Source of the DNA: Bipolaris cookei
Lineage: Eukaryota; Ascomycota; Dothideomycetes; Pleosporales; Pleosporaceae
Assembly: GCA_002286855.1 (NCBI GenBank)
Contig: NRSV01000004.1
Coordinates: 62,001 to 126,000 of the forward strand
DNA: 64,000 nucleotides
Reading direction: 5' to 3'
A program made the position numbers and the translations under genes. The notes under the pieces were generated by a model. It ran no database searches. It saw only the letters and a program-made list of their open reading frames with translations, and was not told the DNA's origin. Below are positions 54,597-64,000 of the stretch, piece by piece; position 1 is the first letter of the stretch; every line of letters starts with the position of its first letter.

Positions 54597-54984
54597 TACT
54601 GTGTCTTGTATCGAAGCTGTAATAAAAACACGATATGTGATAGACAAGATTACGATATGGTGATGTAGAGGAAAGATGATGGTAAGGGCGATTATCCAGT
54701 TGCAGAAGGCGTCTCACGGTAAGTGAGAAAAGAAAGTGGCGGGCGGTAGGCGACGCTGATATATTAGGGCGGGTGAGTGAGAGACATTGACACACTGAGG
54801 ATGGAAGGAGCGACCTCCGTGTACTCAACCTCCAGACCCATGCACCCTCATGACTTTCACGCTCTTCGGAACATAACATATATGCCTCACTTAAAGTGTA
54901 ATAGTGCAGTGCGTCAAAGTACTATATAATCTACATAAATCTACATCATGCACCCGCTCTTTCGGCTTGGCTCTTACAAGTCGC
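54597..54984. other. Intergenic region
   Basis: Promoter of the unknown 518-aa gene and 3' UTR of mL38. No further feature. Confidence 0.5.
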
Positions 54985-56398
54985 TCACCGCATGCGCTCT
55001 GTCCTTCTCTTGTATGGAAGAGGCTCGACCTTCTTCCTCTTGAATTCGACATTGATTTGACTCTTCAAGCCAGCTCGCTCCATGACACCTGCCATGTTAT
55101 CGTCCCATTTGGTTCTGAAAAGCGTAGCGGTGATGGGCTGGAGCTTGTTCGAGTCGGTGAAACTGCGCAGGTTGAACCCTATGCGCTTGACATTGTTAAA
55201 CTTGGTAACATCAAGCGCCTGACCAGCATTCTGCTCAAAGATAAAGATTCCTAGACGATGGTATGGCGCACCCCTGTGAGCCCAGGGCGCAATCCAGGGC
55301 AACGCAATCTTCTTTGCGCTAGGATACTCGACCTTTTGGTCTTCTTGGGCGATGCGTTGAAGAGGTATAGATGTGTTGTTGGGAGAAAGGGGTATGTTGG
55401 AGGCAACCAAGTGGCATCGGTAGGTGAAGCTGTCAGTCTCCGGGACAGGCACATCCGCATCTACTACCACAACTGTGACGAGTTTCTCACCCGGGGTGAA
55501 TGTCTGAACGTTGAGTCGAGGCATCTTCTCACTGATGGCAGAGTCGACAAACTCGCCTGGTGCAACCGACTTCCTTCCGAAACCGAGATCGATGTCCGCT
55601 ACAAGATCCAATGAGGGAATAATGTCTGGAATAATGGCCAACTGTGTAATACGCTGCTCAAGGACGAGGCGCTTGTACTGCCGCCACTTCTTGTCGGCAA
55701 GGTATCGATATATGGGTTTGTTCATGTCACCTTCACAGCGGTCAGCCAAGCCCAGAAAACCAGACATATAACCTACCCTGTCCATCCTCAAACTTTCGCT
55801 TGACCACTGGGTCATTGATATCGGCCAGAATGATCAATTCATGTAAATGCTTCCGCATACTCCGTAGCCTATGTTCCTTGGCTGCGGGCCCACCGCTGAC
55901 GCTGGGGTCCTGGTTCATTAAGTTCTTGATTCGTAGCTGCTGCATCTCAATCTCTTTAATCTTCTCTTGCCTGTCCTCCAACAAGAACTTGCGAGCCTCC
56001 TGGAAGCATTGATAAGGTAATTGTTCAAAAGGAATCTCTGTCGCCTTCTGTATCGCAGAACGGCGAAGAGCAGCACGACGACGGCGAGATCCCACTGGCT
56101 GTAAATGTTCTCTCCGCAGCAAGCGACGCTCCTGTTTCTTGTTCTCCACCATCTGAGGGTCTAGTGTACCCCATTTTTGCATGAACTCGGGTACTGCTTG
56201 GGGAGATGCATTCTGAGCAGCACCTTCGGGGGAGTTCGAGGGCGGGGGAGGCCGAGTCGCATTCGTAGATTGCGTCTGCACCTCTTCATGGGGCACGGCG
56301 GAGGTCGAGAGCAGACGGCGCGCGTCAATGGCACCAGGAAGCTGTCGCACGCATCTCAGGCATGCACTGAACTGGCGTACGGACGGCGTGGAGGCCAT
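54985..56398 (-). CDS. MRPL35: Mitochondrial large ribosomal subunit protein mL38 (MRPL35), PEBP fold
   Basis: Two exons, 56398-55777 and 55730-54985, with a 46-bp intron (GTAGGT...GAAG), giving 455 aa. The start at 56398 gives a mitochondrial presequence (MASTPSVRQFSACLRCVRQL, ending near LLSTSAVP). The middle is basic and helical (VGSRRRRAALRRSAIQKATE). The C-terminal half carries the phosphatidylethanolamine-binding-like fold of mL38 (TVVVVDADVPVPETDSFTYRCHL and PWAHRGAPYHRLGIFIFEQ). The protein is part of the central protuberance of the mitoribosome. It lies head-to-head with uL4m, 141 bp between start codons. Confidence 0.88.
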
Positions 56399-56539
56399 GG
56401 CGGGCGATGGCTTGGTGTCGATGTGCCGAGCGATGGTGGTGCTAGAAAATGTGGTGATGGATGACGGTCCGTGCTCCGAAACCTCCGCCCTCAACTCCGC
56501 GACTTCAACCTTGGGGCTTTTTTTGATACCCGACCCGGC
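56399..56539. promoter_or_regulatory. Bidirectional promoter of two mitoribosomal genes
   Basis: Only 141 bp separate the start codons of mL38 (minus) and uL4m (plus), so one short region must drive both. That would favour matched expression of two proteins of the same particle (inference). Confidence 0.65.
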
Positions 56540-58287
56540 ATGGCTTCCTCGAAGTTATCCGCGCCGATGCGGGGCGTCACATTGCAATTGAGCAGACTGT
56601 CAATACGACAGAATGCGCTGTGTACTCGTTGCGCTGTGAGTAGTCTCATATTTGTGGCATGCGACCTGCTAACGCCTCACAGAAATCTCTATGCACACCC
56701 TCTGCCCGCTCCATAACTACATCTGCACCAGTCAATGCCACGATATCAACAATCAGACAATCAGGCGCTGACTATGTCCCCGTTAAGCCGTTCGAGGAGC
56801 AGACTGTCTTGGCGACTATTCACCAATTCCCCTCACTGGAGCCGCTACGGCTCGAACAATATCCTGCAAATCACCTCTACCTGCCTACCCGACGAGACAT
56901 ACTACATCGTGCTGTCGTCTATGAGGGTGACATGACCCGGTTGGGAACTGCCTCTACGAAAACCAGACATGAGATCCGCGGTTCAGCAAGAAAGATCCGG
57001 CCACAAAAGGGTACAGGTCGCGCTCGTCTAGGAGACAAGAAGTCGCCTATGTTAAGAGGAGGTGGAGTCGCATTTGGCCCTAAGCCCCGCGACTTTTCGT
57101 CAGAGCTGCCAAAAAAAGTATACGACCTTGCATGGCGGACAGCACTGTCATATCGCTTTAGAAAGGGCGAACTCATCATCGTTGACAATGCCATGGAAAT
57201 TGAAAGCCCATCGACAAGATTACTGAGCGATATTTTCAAGCACCATGAGAAGCTGCGGGGTAAAGGCCGTAGCTTAATGGTGACTTTGGAGGAGCGACCG
57301 TTGTTGGAACAAGCGCTCGTCGAGATGGACCGCGGCGAGCAAACTCTCACATGGGAGGAAGTCGATGTCAAGAACCTGCTGGAGCTCTCTCGCGTCATCA
57401 TTGAGCGCGACGCTTTGCACAACATTCTTCTTTCCCACGAAGAAGACCTCACCCATAAAACTCTCCAACCATGGCACAAGAGCCTCATCCGGTCGTCACC
57501 ACCTTCAGAACTCGAATCAGTCGTCGGCTGGGAAGAATTCCGCAACCTCTCCCTCGCCGATCCCAAAGAAAAAGAAGCTCTCCGCGCCGAAGCATACGAA
57601 GATACAGCAACAAGACGCTACGCCGAAGCCGAATCCCTCCCCTCAGGCCCCAAGCGCACCGAACTCACCATCTCAGCCTACAATCTCCTCGCAGAAGCCA
57701 AGGAAATCCAGTTCGCAGAGAAGACAGGCCAGTCTTTTATCGACTACCTCGCCTATGGCGAACCCGACCGCTTCCCCCGCATTCAAACCCTAAACTACCA
57801 AATCAACATCAAAGACGGCGTTGTCAACACCGCTGCTGAGACGTCCCGCCAAAAAGCAGAGGAACTCATGGTCGAAATGCGCCAGCTTGAAGTCGAGAAA
57901 TTAGAAGTCCAGTACGAAGCTGCACTACTTGCCGCACAGGTCCATGAGCACCGCGTTGAGGCTCTTCATCTCGGCGGTGAGCTGGAAAATGCAGAGGAGC
58001 TACTTGAAGCAGCTAGCATCGAGAGGACGCACGTCGATGATGTGGAAGTGGCGTTACTCGAAGCGCAACTCGAGGTTGCAAAACAGAAATCTGTTGTAGC
58101 GAACCTCAATGGTAACTTTGCGGCAAAGCAAAAGGCTCAAGAGGAGATTCGGGTGTGCGACGAGGCGCTTGCGGCGAAGAAGGCTGAGCTCGAGGCTGAG
58201 AGTGCAGAGATCGAAGACGTAGCGGGTGATGTGGATGCAGTTGAGACTTCAGCAGCTAACTCAGGGAAGGAAGAAAAGAGGATATAG
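56540..58287 (+). CDS. YML6: Mitochondrial large ribosomal subunit protein uL4m (Yml6) with long helical extension
   Basis: Two exons, 56540-56635 and 56683-58287, with a 47-bp intron (GTGAGT, branch CTAAC, CACAG), giving 566 aa. The N-terminus is a mitochondrial presequence (RSITTSAPV). The uL4 core is clear: RRDILHRAVVYEGDMTRLGTA, the RNA-binding loop GSARKIRPQKGTGRARLGDK and SPMLRGGGVAFGPKPRD. The core ends near residue 280. A further 280 residues follow, ending in a strong coiled coil rich in Glu/Ala/Lys (EELMVEMRQLEVEKLEVQYEA and beyond). Yeast Yml6 is about 286 aa, so the extension roughly doubles the protein. Confidence 0.9.
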
Positions 58288-58507
58288 GCTTCTTGTCCAG
58301 AAGTATATGTGTTATTGTACAATTGTATCTATAGATGCTCATGAGTCGTGGCTTGATCATTTACATACCATGCTAGATGGCAGATGGTGGTGTTACATGC
58401 TGCATACACTGATGCTTCTTTTCCTCCCTCACACTGACCGCGACCCGGCGTTCAACGTCGAGAAGCACAACTGGTGATCAAAATCGAGTTTGATAACCCA
58501 ATGGATC

Positions 58508-59326
58508 TCACGCTATGTCATCTTCCGCCTTCTCTTCCGCCTTTTTCTCCACCTTCCTCCCTTCAAAGACGACCGTCATTACCCCTCCAACCTGCCCCTC
58601 GCTTTTGCCCTCGCTAGCCCCTTTACACTCTTGCACAGCGTCTCTAACAGCCTTGATAACCGTATTCGCCTCTTCAGGCGTCGCCTTCCTCCCCTTCTTC
58701 TTCGGCCCCAACAAAACCTCGACTTTCCTCCCCTCCTTAAGAAACCTCTTCAGAGACTCCAGTCGGTGCTTCAAATCACCGGGCGCAATTGCCCAATTGA
58801 GTTCAAGAGACTTTGAAGTAGGACCAGCGCCCTGACCTTTTGCCTGGCGGCGCAGCGTCTCAAGCTTGCGTTCGTGTTGAGCGCGGAGATCCATTTTGGA
58901 AATGACTCGGCAGGTGGGCAGGTTCTCGGGATCGAGCTGCCCGTATTCATTGACTTTTCCTGGTGTCATTTGCACCAGGTGATGCGTGACTTTGTTGAAG
59001 CTGGCCAGTGCCTCCATAGTGGGGACGTCGTTGTGGAATGTGCCATTTTCGTCTACGAGGTTTATGCGCTCGGCTTCGATGGCGTTGTCGATGATGTAGT
59101 AGTCTGATATTGCATGGCGGCGGGTGTCTTTGGTGTATTTCTTTGTGCGGATTGAGGACCGCGAGGTGAGGCTGGGTGTTGTGGAAGCGAGAGATGTAGG
59201 TCCTGACACTGAAAGCGCAAATGCTGGAGCGTATAGCAATGGGATTGAAGTTGTGGTGCGCAGAGATGGGGCGATGAAGACGCGGTACAGTGCACGCGAG
59301 GTTCCAGAGATGTGTGTGGGTGGCAT
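58508..59326 (-). CDS. AIM23: Mitochondrial translation initiation factor IF3 (Aim23-like)
   Basis: Single exon, 272 aa. The N-terminus is a basic, Ser/Thr-rich mitochondrial presequence. The N-domain starts with YYIIDNAIEAERINLVDENGTFHNDVPT. The IF3 C-domain shows SKSLELNWAIAPGDLKHRLESLKRFLKEGRKVEVLLGPKKKGR, which is the conserved core that binds the small subunit. Mitochondrial IF3 keeps subunits apart and proofreads start-codon selection. The C-terminus is a charged tail (EGRKVEKKAEEKAEDD). Confidence 0.87.
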   Translation of the reverse strand: MPPTHISGTSRALYRVFIAPSLRTTTSIPLLYAPAFALSVSGPTSLASTTPSLTSRSSIRTKKYTKDTRRHAISDYYIIDNAIEAERINLVDENGTFHNDVPTMEALASFNKVTHHLVQMTPGKVNEYGQLDPENLPTCRVISKMDLRAQHERKLETLRRQAKGQGAGPTSKSLELNWAIAPGDLKHRLESLKRFLKEGRKVEVLLGPKKKGRKATPEEANTVIKAVRDAVQECKGASEGKSEGQVGGVMTVVFEGRKVEKKAEEKAEDDIA

Positions 59327-59611
59327 TTCAAATATTTTGGATTTTTCAAAGACGACTGAAATAACAGATGAAAACGGAAAGAAAAGTTGCTAATGGTGGT
59401 GTGAGAGTGGTCGTGGAAGTTTCAATGTTTTCGATTGACGCTAGTACTGGTAGAGATCGAATCGGAGCAGCGACGACCTCCGAGAAGGCCGCATCCCCCG
59501 CCAACTCACACCTCCGTGACTATCTCCAGCCCAACCCATGTAGCCAACCACCATGGTAACGACGGGCCTGGCGCACTGCTACTTTCGCTGCAACCAACTT
59601 GGCTTTCTGCC

Positions 59612-60310
59612 ATGAGTAATCCGCTCGAGGACTATCTAGCTGCACTGGACGCGCGTGATGCCAGGGAGAAGGCGCACGAGGCCTACGTTAACGCCTGTAA
59701 GAGGCTTTTTGCCTGCGCTGTGCTGCGCTGAAGCGTCGAGTGGGGCTCATGATATGCAGATACAAAACTTGCAGATGGCACAGCAAGCCTGGCACCCCCA
59801 GCAACTCCCATCGAAGAACCTTTATCTGCCAGCGCCTCTCTCAAGGCTCTGACGCATAGAGGCAAAGGCAAAGCGAAAGGCTCCGCTACAGGAGATGCCG
59901 CACCGTCTTCTACAGTTGCGCAACTCCGCGCCGAACTTGCAGCCACTCAGCGCACACGCGGTGACCTCGAAGCACGACTCAGTGCCACTTCTGCTGAACT
60001 CTCCGCCCTCAAAACCACAGAGACGGAACAGAAACGGCGCATAGAACATCTGGAAAAGACGCGCATGGCATTGGAAAGGCGAGCCAGGGACACGGCCGAG
60101 GAACTCAAGGGCAAAGGAAGACTTGTAGAGGACGTGCACGACGAAATGGTGGCGCTCAATTTGCAGCTGAATATGGCAGAGCAGGAGAAGGAGAAGCTGC
60201 GCAAGGAGAATGACGAATTGACCAAGAGATGGGTTAAGAAAATGGAGGAAGAAGCTAAGAAGATGAACGAGCGGTCCGGGTGGGAGGATCAGTCGCGGAG
60301 AATCAAGTAG
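59612..60310 (+). CDS. ATG16: Autophagy protein Atg16
   Basis: Two exons, 59612-59696 and 59760-60310, with a 63-bp intron (GTAAGA...GCAG), giving 211 aa. The N-terminal helix MSNPLEDYLAALDARDAREK binds Atg5 in this family and is continued by HEAYVNAYTKLADGTA across the intron. A disordered linker follows, then a long coiled coil from about residue 85 (QLRAELAATQRTRGDLEARL) that ends in LNLQLNMAEQEKEKLRKEN and DELTKRWVKKMEEEAKKMNE, the typical Atg16 dimerisation end. Together with Atg12-Atg5 it acts as the E3 for Atg8 lipidation at the phagophore. It is divergent from mitochondrial IF3 (285 bp apart). Confidence 0.9.
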
Positions 60311-60611
60311 ACAACGGCAAGATGAGAGGCTTTGGAGGTCTAGAGTGTAGTATTTGAGTAAGCCAGACTCGACATTGGATTGGATTTACCATGGCAATAA
60401 GGAAATGCAGCTGTGTAGATTTTCGACTTAGATTTGGGTCTTGCTTTCTGACACTGAACATTACATACATACACTGACATATGCTGGTGCCTGGTCATGT
60501 CTTGGCGTTCCCGAGCTCCCCGCAATCCCACTCTTCTATAGTTCCCCACCTCCAACCACCAGCAAACCAAACAGCACGCCTCTGCGGTACCACTTTTGAA
60601 ACCACTACACA
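60311..60611. other. Intergenic region
   Basis: 3' end of ATG16 and the short promoter of CSN5, both on the + strand. No other feature. Confidence 0.5.
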
Positions 60612-61762
60612 ATGGGTACCGCACTCAAGACTTGGGGTGAGTTAGCGTGCTTCTTCAATAGCACAGCGTCATGTGCGCCCCGCATGCCGCGCCACTCGAC
60701 CATGTCACTAATATACATCTCACAGAACTGGAGAACTCGATAAAGCTCGTTGATCCTAGCAAGGATGCACTGTACAACTACTCTCCTATTGCTCAGAAAG
60801 CCATTAACGAGGCGCACCCATGGAGAACCGACCCTAACTACTTTACTTCGGTTCGCATCTCCGCCATCGCCCTCCTCAAGATGGTCATGCACGCGCGTTC
60901 AGGTGGCTCACTTGAAGTCATGGGCTTGATGCTGGGCAAGATTGAAGCACACACTTTTGTCGTTACAGACGCCTTTCGACTACCTGTTGAAGGAACAGAG
61001 ACACGAGTCAATGCGCAGGATGAGGCAAACGAGTACATGGTCGAGTTCTTGCAGCGAGCACGCGAACAAGGACAAATGGAGAATGCAGTGGGCTGGTACC
61101 ACTCACATCCTGGCTATGGTTGCTGGCTATCTGGTATCGACGTCAACACGCAGAAAACGCAGCAGCAATTCCAAGACCCATTCTGTGCCATCGTCATCGA
61201 CCCCGACCGAACCATCTCTGCAGGCAAGGTCGAGATTGGCGCTTTCCGCACATATTCGACCGAATATGTCGAGAATCAGCAAAAGACAGGCGGTTCAAAG
61301 GTATCAGGGAGTACAGATAGTGACGGCTTCGAGACGATTCCGCTGGGCAAGATCGAGGACTTTGGTGCTCACGCCAGTCACTATTACTCTTTGGAGGTCT
61401 CGCATTACAAGTCTTCTCTGGATGCCAAACTTCTTGAGGCCCTTTGGAATAAGTACTGGGTACAGACGCTCTCGTCATCGCCCCTAATCTCAAACCGCGA
61501 ATACGGCACCAAGCAAATCTCCGACCTGGCACGCAAGATGCAGCAAGAGTCACACAACAGCTCACGCTTCAAGGGCGGTCAGGGCTACTCGAATAACCTC
61601 GAGGTGAAGAATCAATTGACCAAGCTGGGTGCGGTAGGATCGAAGATCGCGCGTGAAGAAGATATGGGTCTGCTGGCGGCACAGGTCAAGGATAAGGTAT
61701 TCAGCTTGCCGATTGAAGGCGAAGTCAAAAGCCCAGAGGTTGTTGAAATGGAGACTTCGTGA
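60612..61762 (+). CDS. csn5: COP9 signalosome subunit 5, JAMM deneddylase
   Basis: Two exons, 60612-60636 and 60726-61762, with an 89-bp intron (GTGAGT...CACAG), giving 353 aa. The short first exon encodes MGTALKTW and splices to ELENSIKLVDPSKDALYNY. The MPN+/JAMM domain shows LEVMGLMLGKI with the catalytic Glu and the zinc motif VGWYHSHPGYGCWLSGIDVNTQ. CSN5 removes Nedd8 from cullins and controls SCF ubiquitin ligases. In filamentous fungi it affects development and secondary metabolism. The C-terminal helical part (NREYGTKQISDLARKMQQE) is present, so the gene is complete. Confidence 0.95.
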
Positions 61763-61985
61763 TGTTGCAGGTCGAAGAGGTGTGTGAACATATGCAATGA
61801 CCGAACAGCATGGCAAGGCGTTTATGGCGTAGCAAGGGGACTATTCAGATCAAATTATAGAATTACCGAGGGTAGTGTATTAAACTCAATACAAACCTGT
61901 CATGACTTGATGACATGAAATCTGCTCACTGGTATCATGCAGTTTGCAAAGTAGGCATGACCCGTCTGAACTCCCCACCAATCTC

Positions 61986-63611
61986 TCAACATCCCAACCT
62001 CGCAAGCGTCTCCTTACGCCCCAGGATAATCATAACATCAAAAATCCGCATTCCCTCCTCCTGCCCCGTAATCGTCTTCCTCAGATAATGATACACATCC
62101 TTACTCCCCTTCTTGCCTTCCTCTCTGCCATCAATAATTTCCCGCACCTTTTGCATCAAATGCTCCTTATCCCAATCTTTCTCGTCCACCTGGGACAACA
62201 TCTGCGCGCGCATGGGGATGTCGGATGATGTAGCTACGAGCGGCGCATTACGAAATGGTCGTAACGGGATGAAGAAGAAGGAGTTGCGGTAGAGGAATTC
62301 GTTTGCGTTTGTGTAGTTTTCTGCGTCGACTTGCACGATACGTTTTGTGTATTCGTGGGGGAAGGGGGAGTTGACAACGGCTTTCCAGTTTGTGTAGGGT
62401 GAGTCCGGGCTGGTGAGTAAGGTGGCGATGTTATTTACAATTTCATCCAAGGCGGGACCGCCGTTTTGGGCGCGAAGTAGTGCGTGTTTGCGTTGGAGAA
62501 AGTGCAGTTTACCAAAGGTAACTGTTGTATTTCCCTTTGTGAATTTCAAGGAAAAGTTCTTGATAAGTGCTTCAAGGTCCATGACGTCGATCTTTTCTTT
62601 GTGGCTCCAGCCGAGGAGGGCGGCAAAATTCGTGAGTGTTTCGGGGAAGATTTGCATTTCTTTGAAGGCGGCGATGTCGGTGTCGAAGTTGCGCTTGCTG
62701 AGCTTGTTGCCGTGCTCGTCGACAAGGAGGCCTACGTGGGCGAATTCTGGGGGGTCCCAGCCAAAGGCTTGGTACATGGCGATATGTTTGGGGGTGCTGG
62801 GCATCCATTCGCTGCCGCGGATGACGTGCGTGATTTTCATGAGGTGGTCATCGACGACGTTGGCGAGGTGGTATGTAGGTAGGCCGTCTGATTTGAGAAG
62901 AATGGGGTCTTCGTACGCGGTTTCGGTGACATGGCCGCGTCGCTTGAGGGGGTGGAAAGTACCGTAGATGAGGTCTTTGTAGGTTGGGTATTGCTCGGGC
63001 ACTTTGAGACGGATGGTATGCACTTCTCCCTTAGAGGCTCGGTCGTCACTCTCTTCTTTGGATATCGGGGCGCATGTGCGGTCGTAGTCTGTAGCTATCC
63101 CTAGCTTGTGTCTGTGTTGGGCCAGCGCGTTTAAGCGCTCTGCTGAACAGAAACAGCGGTATGCATTGCCCGACTCCAACAAGTCGTGCGCATGCTTTCT
63201 ATACAATTCGCTCCTCTCTGACTGTTTGTATGGCCCGTATGGCCCTCCCACTTGTGGCCCCTCATCCCACTGCAGCCCCGCCCATCGTAGATCGTCAAAG
63301 AGTCGTTGCTCGGCGTCAGGCACTGTGCGCTTCTGATCTGTATCTTCTATTCGGAGAAGAAACTGTCCACCTGTACGCTTGGCAAGGAGGTAATTGAACA
63401 GTGCTGTCCGTAGTGATCCCAGGTGCAGGTAGCCGGTTGGTGATGGTGCGAAGCGCGTCCGTGCAGGAAACGATGGCAAGGCTGTTTTATTTTTCTGGTC
63501 CTTGGGTACTTTGGAGCTGATTTGGCGCCGCGAGCCCCGTGATATTCGCAGGAGACATGAGCGGCATGTGTATGCGGGGAATTGCGGGCGAAGGAGAAGA
63601 GAAACGGACAT
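61986..63611 (-). CDS. MSE1: Mitochondrial glutamyl-tRNA synthetase (Mse1)
   Basis: Single exon, 541 aa. The N-terminus is a mitochondrial presequence (SLLLRPQFPAYTCRSCLLR). The class-I catalytic core begins TRFAPSPTGYLHLGSLRTAL, which holds the HIGH-type motif (HLGS). It continues with LLRIEDTDQKR, WMPSTPKHIAMYQAFGW and the KMSKS-type motif KLSKRNFDTDI. The bacterial-type arrangement and length identify the organellar enzyme. It charges mitochondrial tRNA-Glu and, in many organisms, mischarges tRNA-Gln for later amidation. It is convergent with CSN5, 223 bp apart. Confidence 0.95.
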   Translation of the reverse strand: MSVSLLLRPQFPAYTCRSCLLRISRGSRRQISSKVPKDQKNKTALPSFPARTRFAPSPTGYLHLGSLRTALFNYLLAKRTGGQFLLRIEDTDQKRTVPDAEQRLFDDLRWAGLQWDEGPQVGGPYGPYKQSERSELYRKHAHDLLESGNAYRCFCSAERLNALAQHRHKLGIATDYDRTCAPISKEESDDRASKGEVHTIRLKVPEQYPTYKDLIYGTFHPLKRRGHVTETAYEDPILLKSDGLPTYHLANVVDDHLMKITHVIRGSEWMPSTPKHIAMYQAFGWDPPEFAHVGLLVDEHGNKLSKRNFDTDIAAFKEMQIFPETLTNFAALLGWSHKEKIDVMDLEALIKNFSLKFTKGNTTVTFGKLHFLQRKHALLRAQNGGPALDEIVNNIATLLTSPDSPYTNWKAVVNSPFPHEYTKRIVQVDAENYTNANEFLYRNSFFFIPLRPFRNAPLVATSSDIPMRAQMLSQVDEKDWDKEHLMQKVREIIDGREEGKKGSKDVYHYLRKTITGQEEGMRIFDVMIILGRKETLARLGC

Positions 63612-64000
63612 GGCGGTGGTGATGCGACGGCGACCAGAAGCTGCCGGTCCGCGTGTGCAAAATGTCAGACAGGGATCTCTTCTATCTTGACCTTAGTGCG
63701 GGCGCGTCTGAACTTTTGCCCGCATTGCAGACTGGTCGGCCTCTTTGGAGAAACTTTGTTGCCCTTACCTTTACTCGACTCCTGGTTGGCAGCCTTGCAC
63801 GTTACACCGTTTCTCCTTGTACATATACCTTTAGAGCAAGCTTTTTTGCCCTGCTCACCAGCCTTCCCACATATAGACTCCGTACAAGAGTGCGTATCTT
63901 CTGTTCATTACGCCATGATTACATGCTGACTGAAGCGCAGTGGACGAAGAAATCGACCTCTACGGTGTGCCTGCATGCTTGCCTGGGGTGTACACAAACT
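63612..64000. other. Right-edge region, possible start of a further + strand gene
   Basis: It contains the MSE1 promoter. At 63931-63970 an acceptor-like GCGCAG is followed by TGGACGAAGAAATCGACC, which would read M-DEEIDLYG if an upstream exon ended in A, with a donor-like GTGTGC just after. This suggests, weakly, the 5' end of a gene running off the window. Confidence 0.2.

Overview
The window is nuclear DNA of a filamentous ascomycete. Genes have one to three short introns (mostly 45-90 bp, GTAAGT-like donors, CTAAC-like branch sites), lie close together on both strands, and encode typical fungal proteins. Single-copy families, an UstYa/DUF3328 gene and decayed, stop-rich transposons that look affected by repeat-induced point mutation (RIP) fit a Dothideomycete, probably Pleosporales. 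That placement is inference; no database was searched. No rRNA, tRNA or CRISPR was seen.

Layout, left part (1-36 kb), mostly conserved housekeeping genes: the 3' part of an SREBP (SrbA/Sre1) regulator; Bud32 of the KEOPS complex; a polyN/polyQ low-complexity protein with about 3 kb of gene-free DNA upstream; a secreted cupredoxin; a secreted FAD oxidoreductase; DNA polymerase delta catalytic subunit; a GNAT acetyltransferase; an ACMSD-type amidohydrolase; an aromatic amino acid decarboxylase; the COMPASS subunit Bre2 divergent from the ribosome-biogenesis factor bystin/Enp1; a DUF427 protein; an alternative NADH dehydrogenase; a PQ-loop vacuolar transporter; and a small multipass membrane protein.

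Middle part (36-50 kb), accessory and repeat-rich: a coiled-coil gene of unknown function, then two solo LTRs in inverted orientation, then a Fot1/pogo-type transposase fragment folded back on itself (two identical 302-bp inverted arms). Next come a 2-oxoglutarate dioxygenase, a GH20 hexosaminidase, a DHCR24-like FAD reductase and a small unknown gene. These are followed by a decayed Tc1/mariner-pogo element with intact 14-bp terminal repeats and a TA duplication, split by a third solo LTR.

Right part (50-64 kb): tRNA dimethylallyltransferase (Mod5), which starts 71 bp after the transposon end; an UstYa-like gene with a suspicious 28-nt intron; an unknown protein; then a neighbourhood rich in mitochondrial translation genes (mL38 and uL4m divergently transcribed, mitochondrial IF3, mitochondrial glutamyl-tRNA synthetase) interleaved with Atg16 and COP9 subunit 5.

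The most unusual structures are the two consecutive snap-back repeats at 37.0-39.7 kb, the nested transposon at 47.2-49.9 kb, and the 28-nt intron or frameshift at 52.3 kb. Intron positions were worked out by eye from reading-frame continuity, splice consensus and family conservation.
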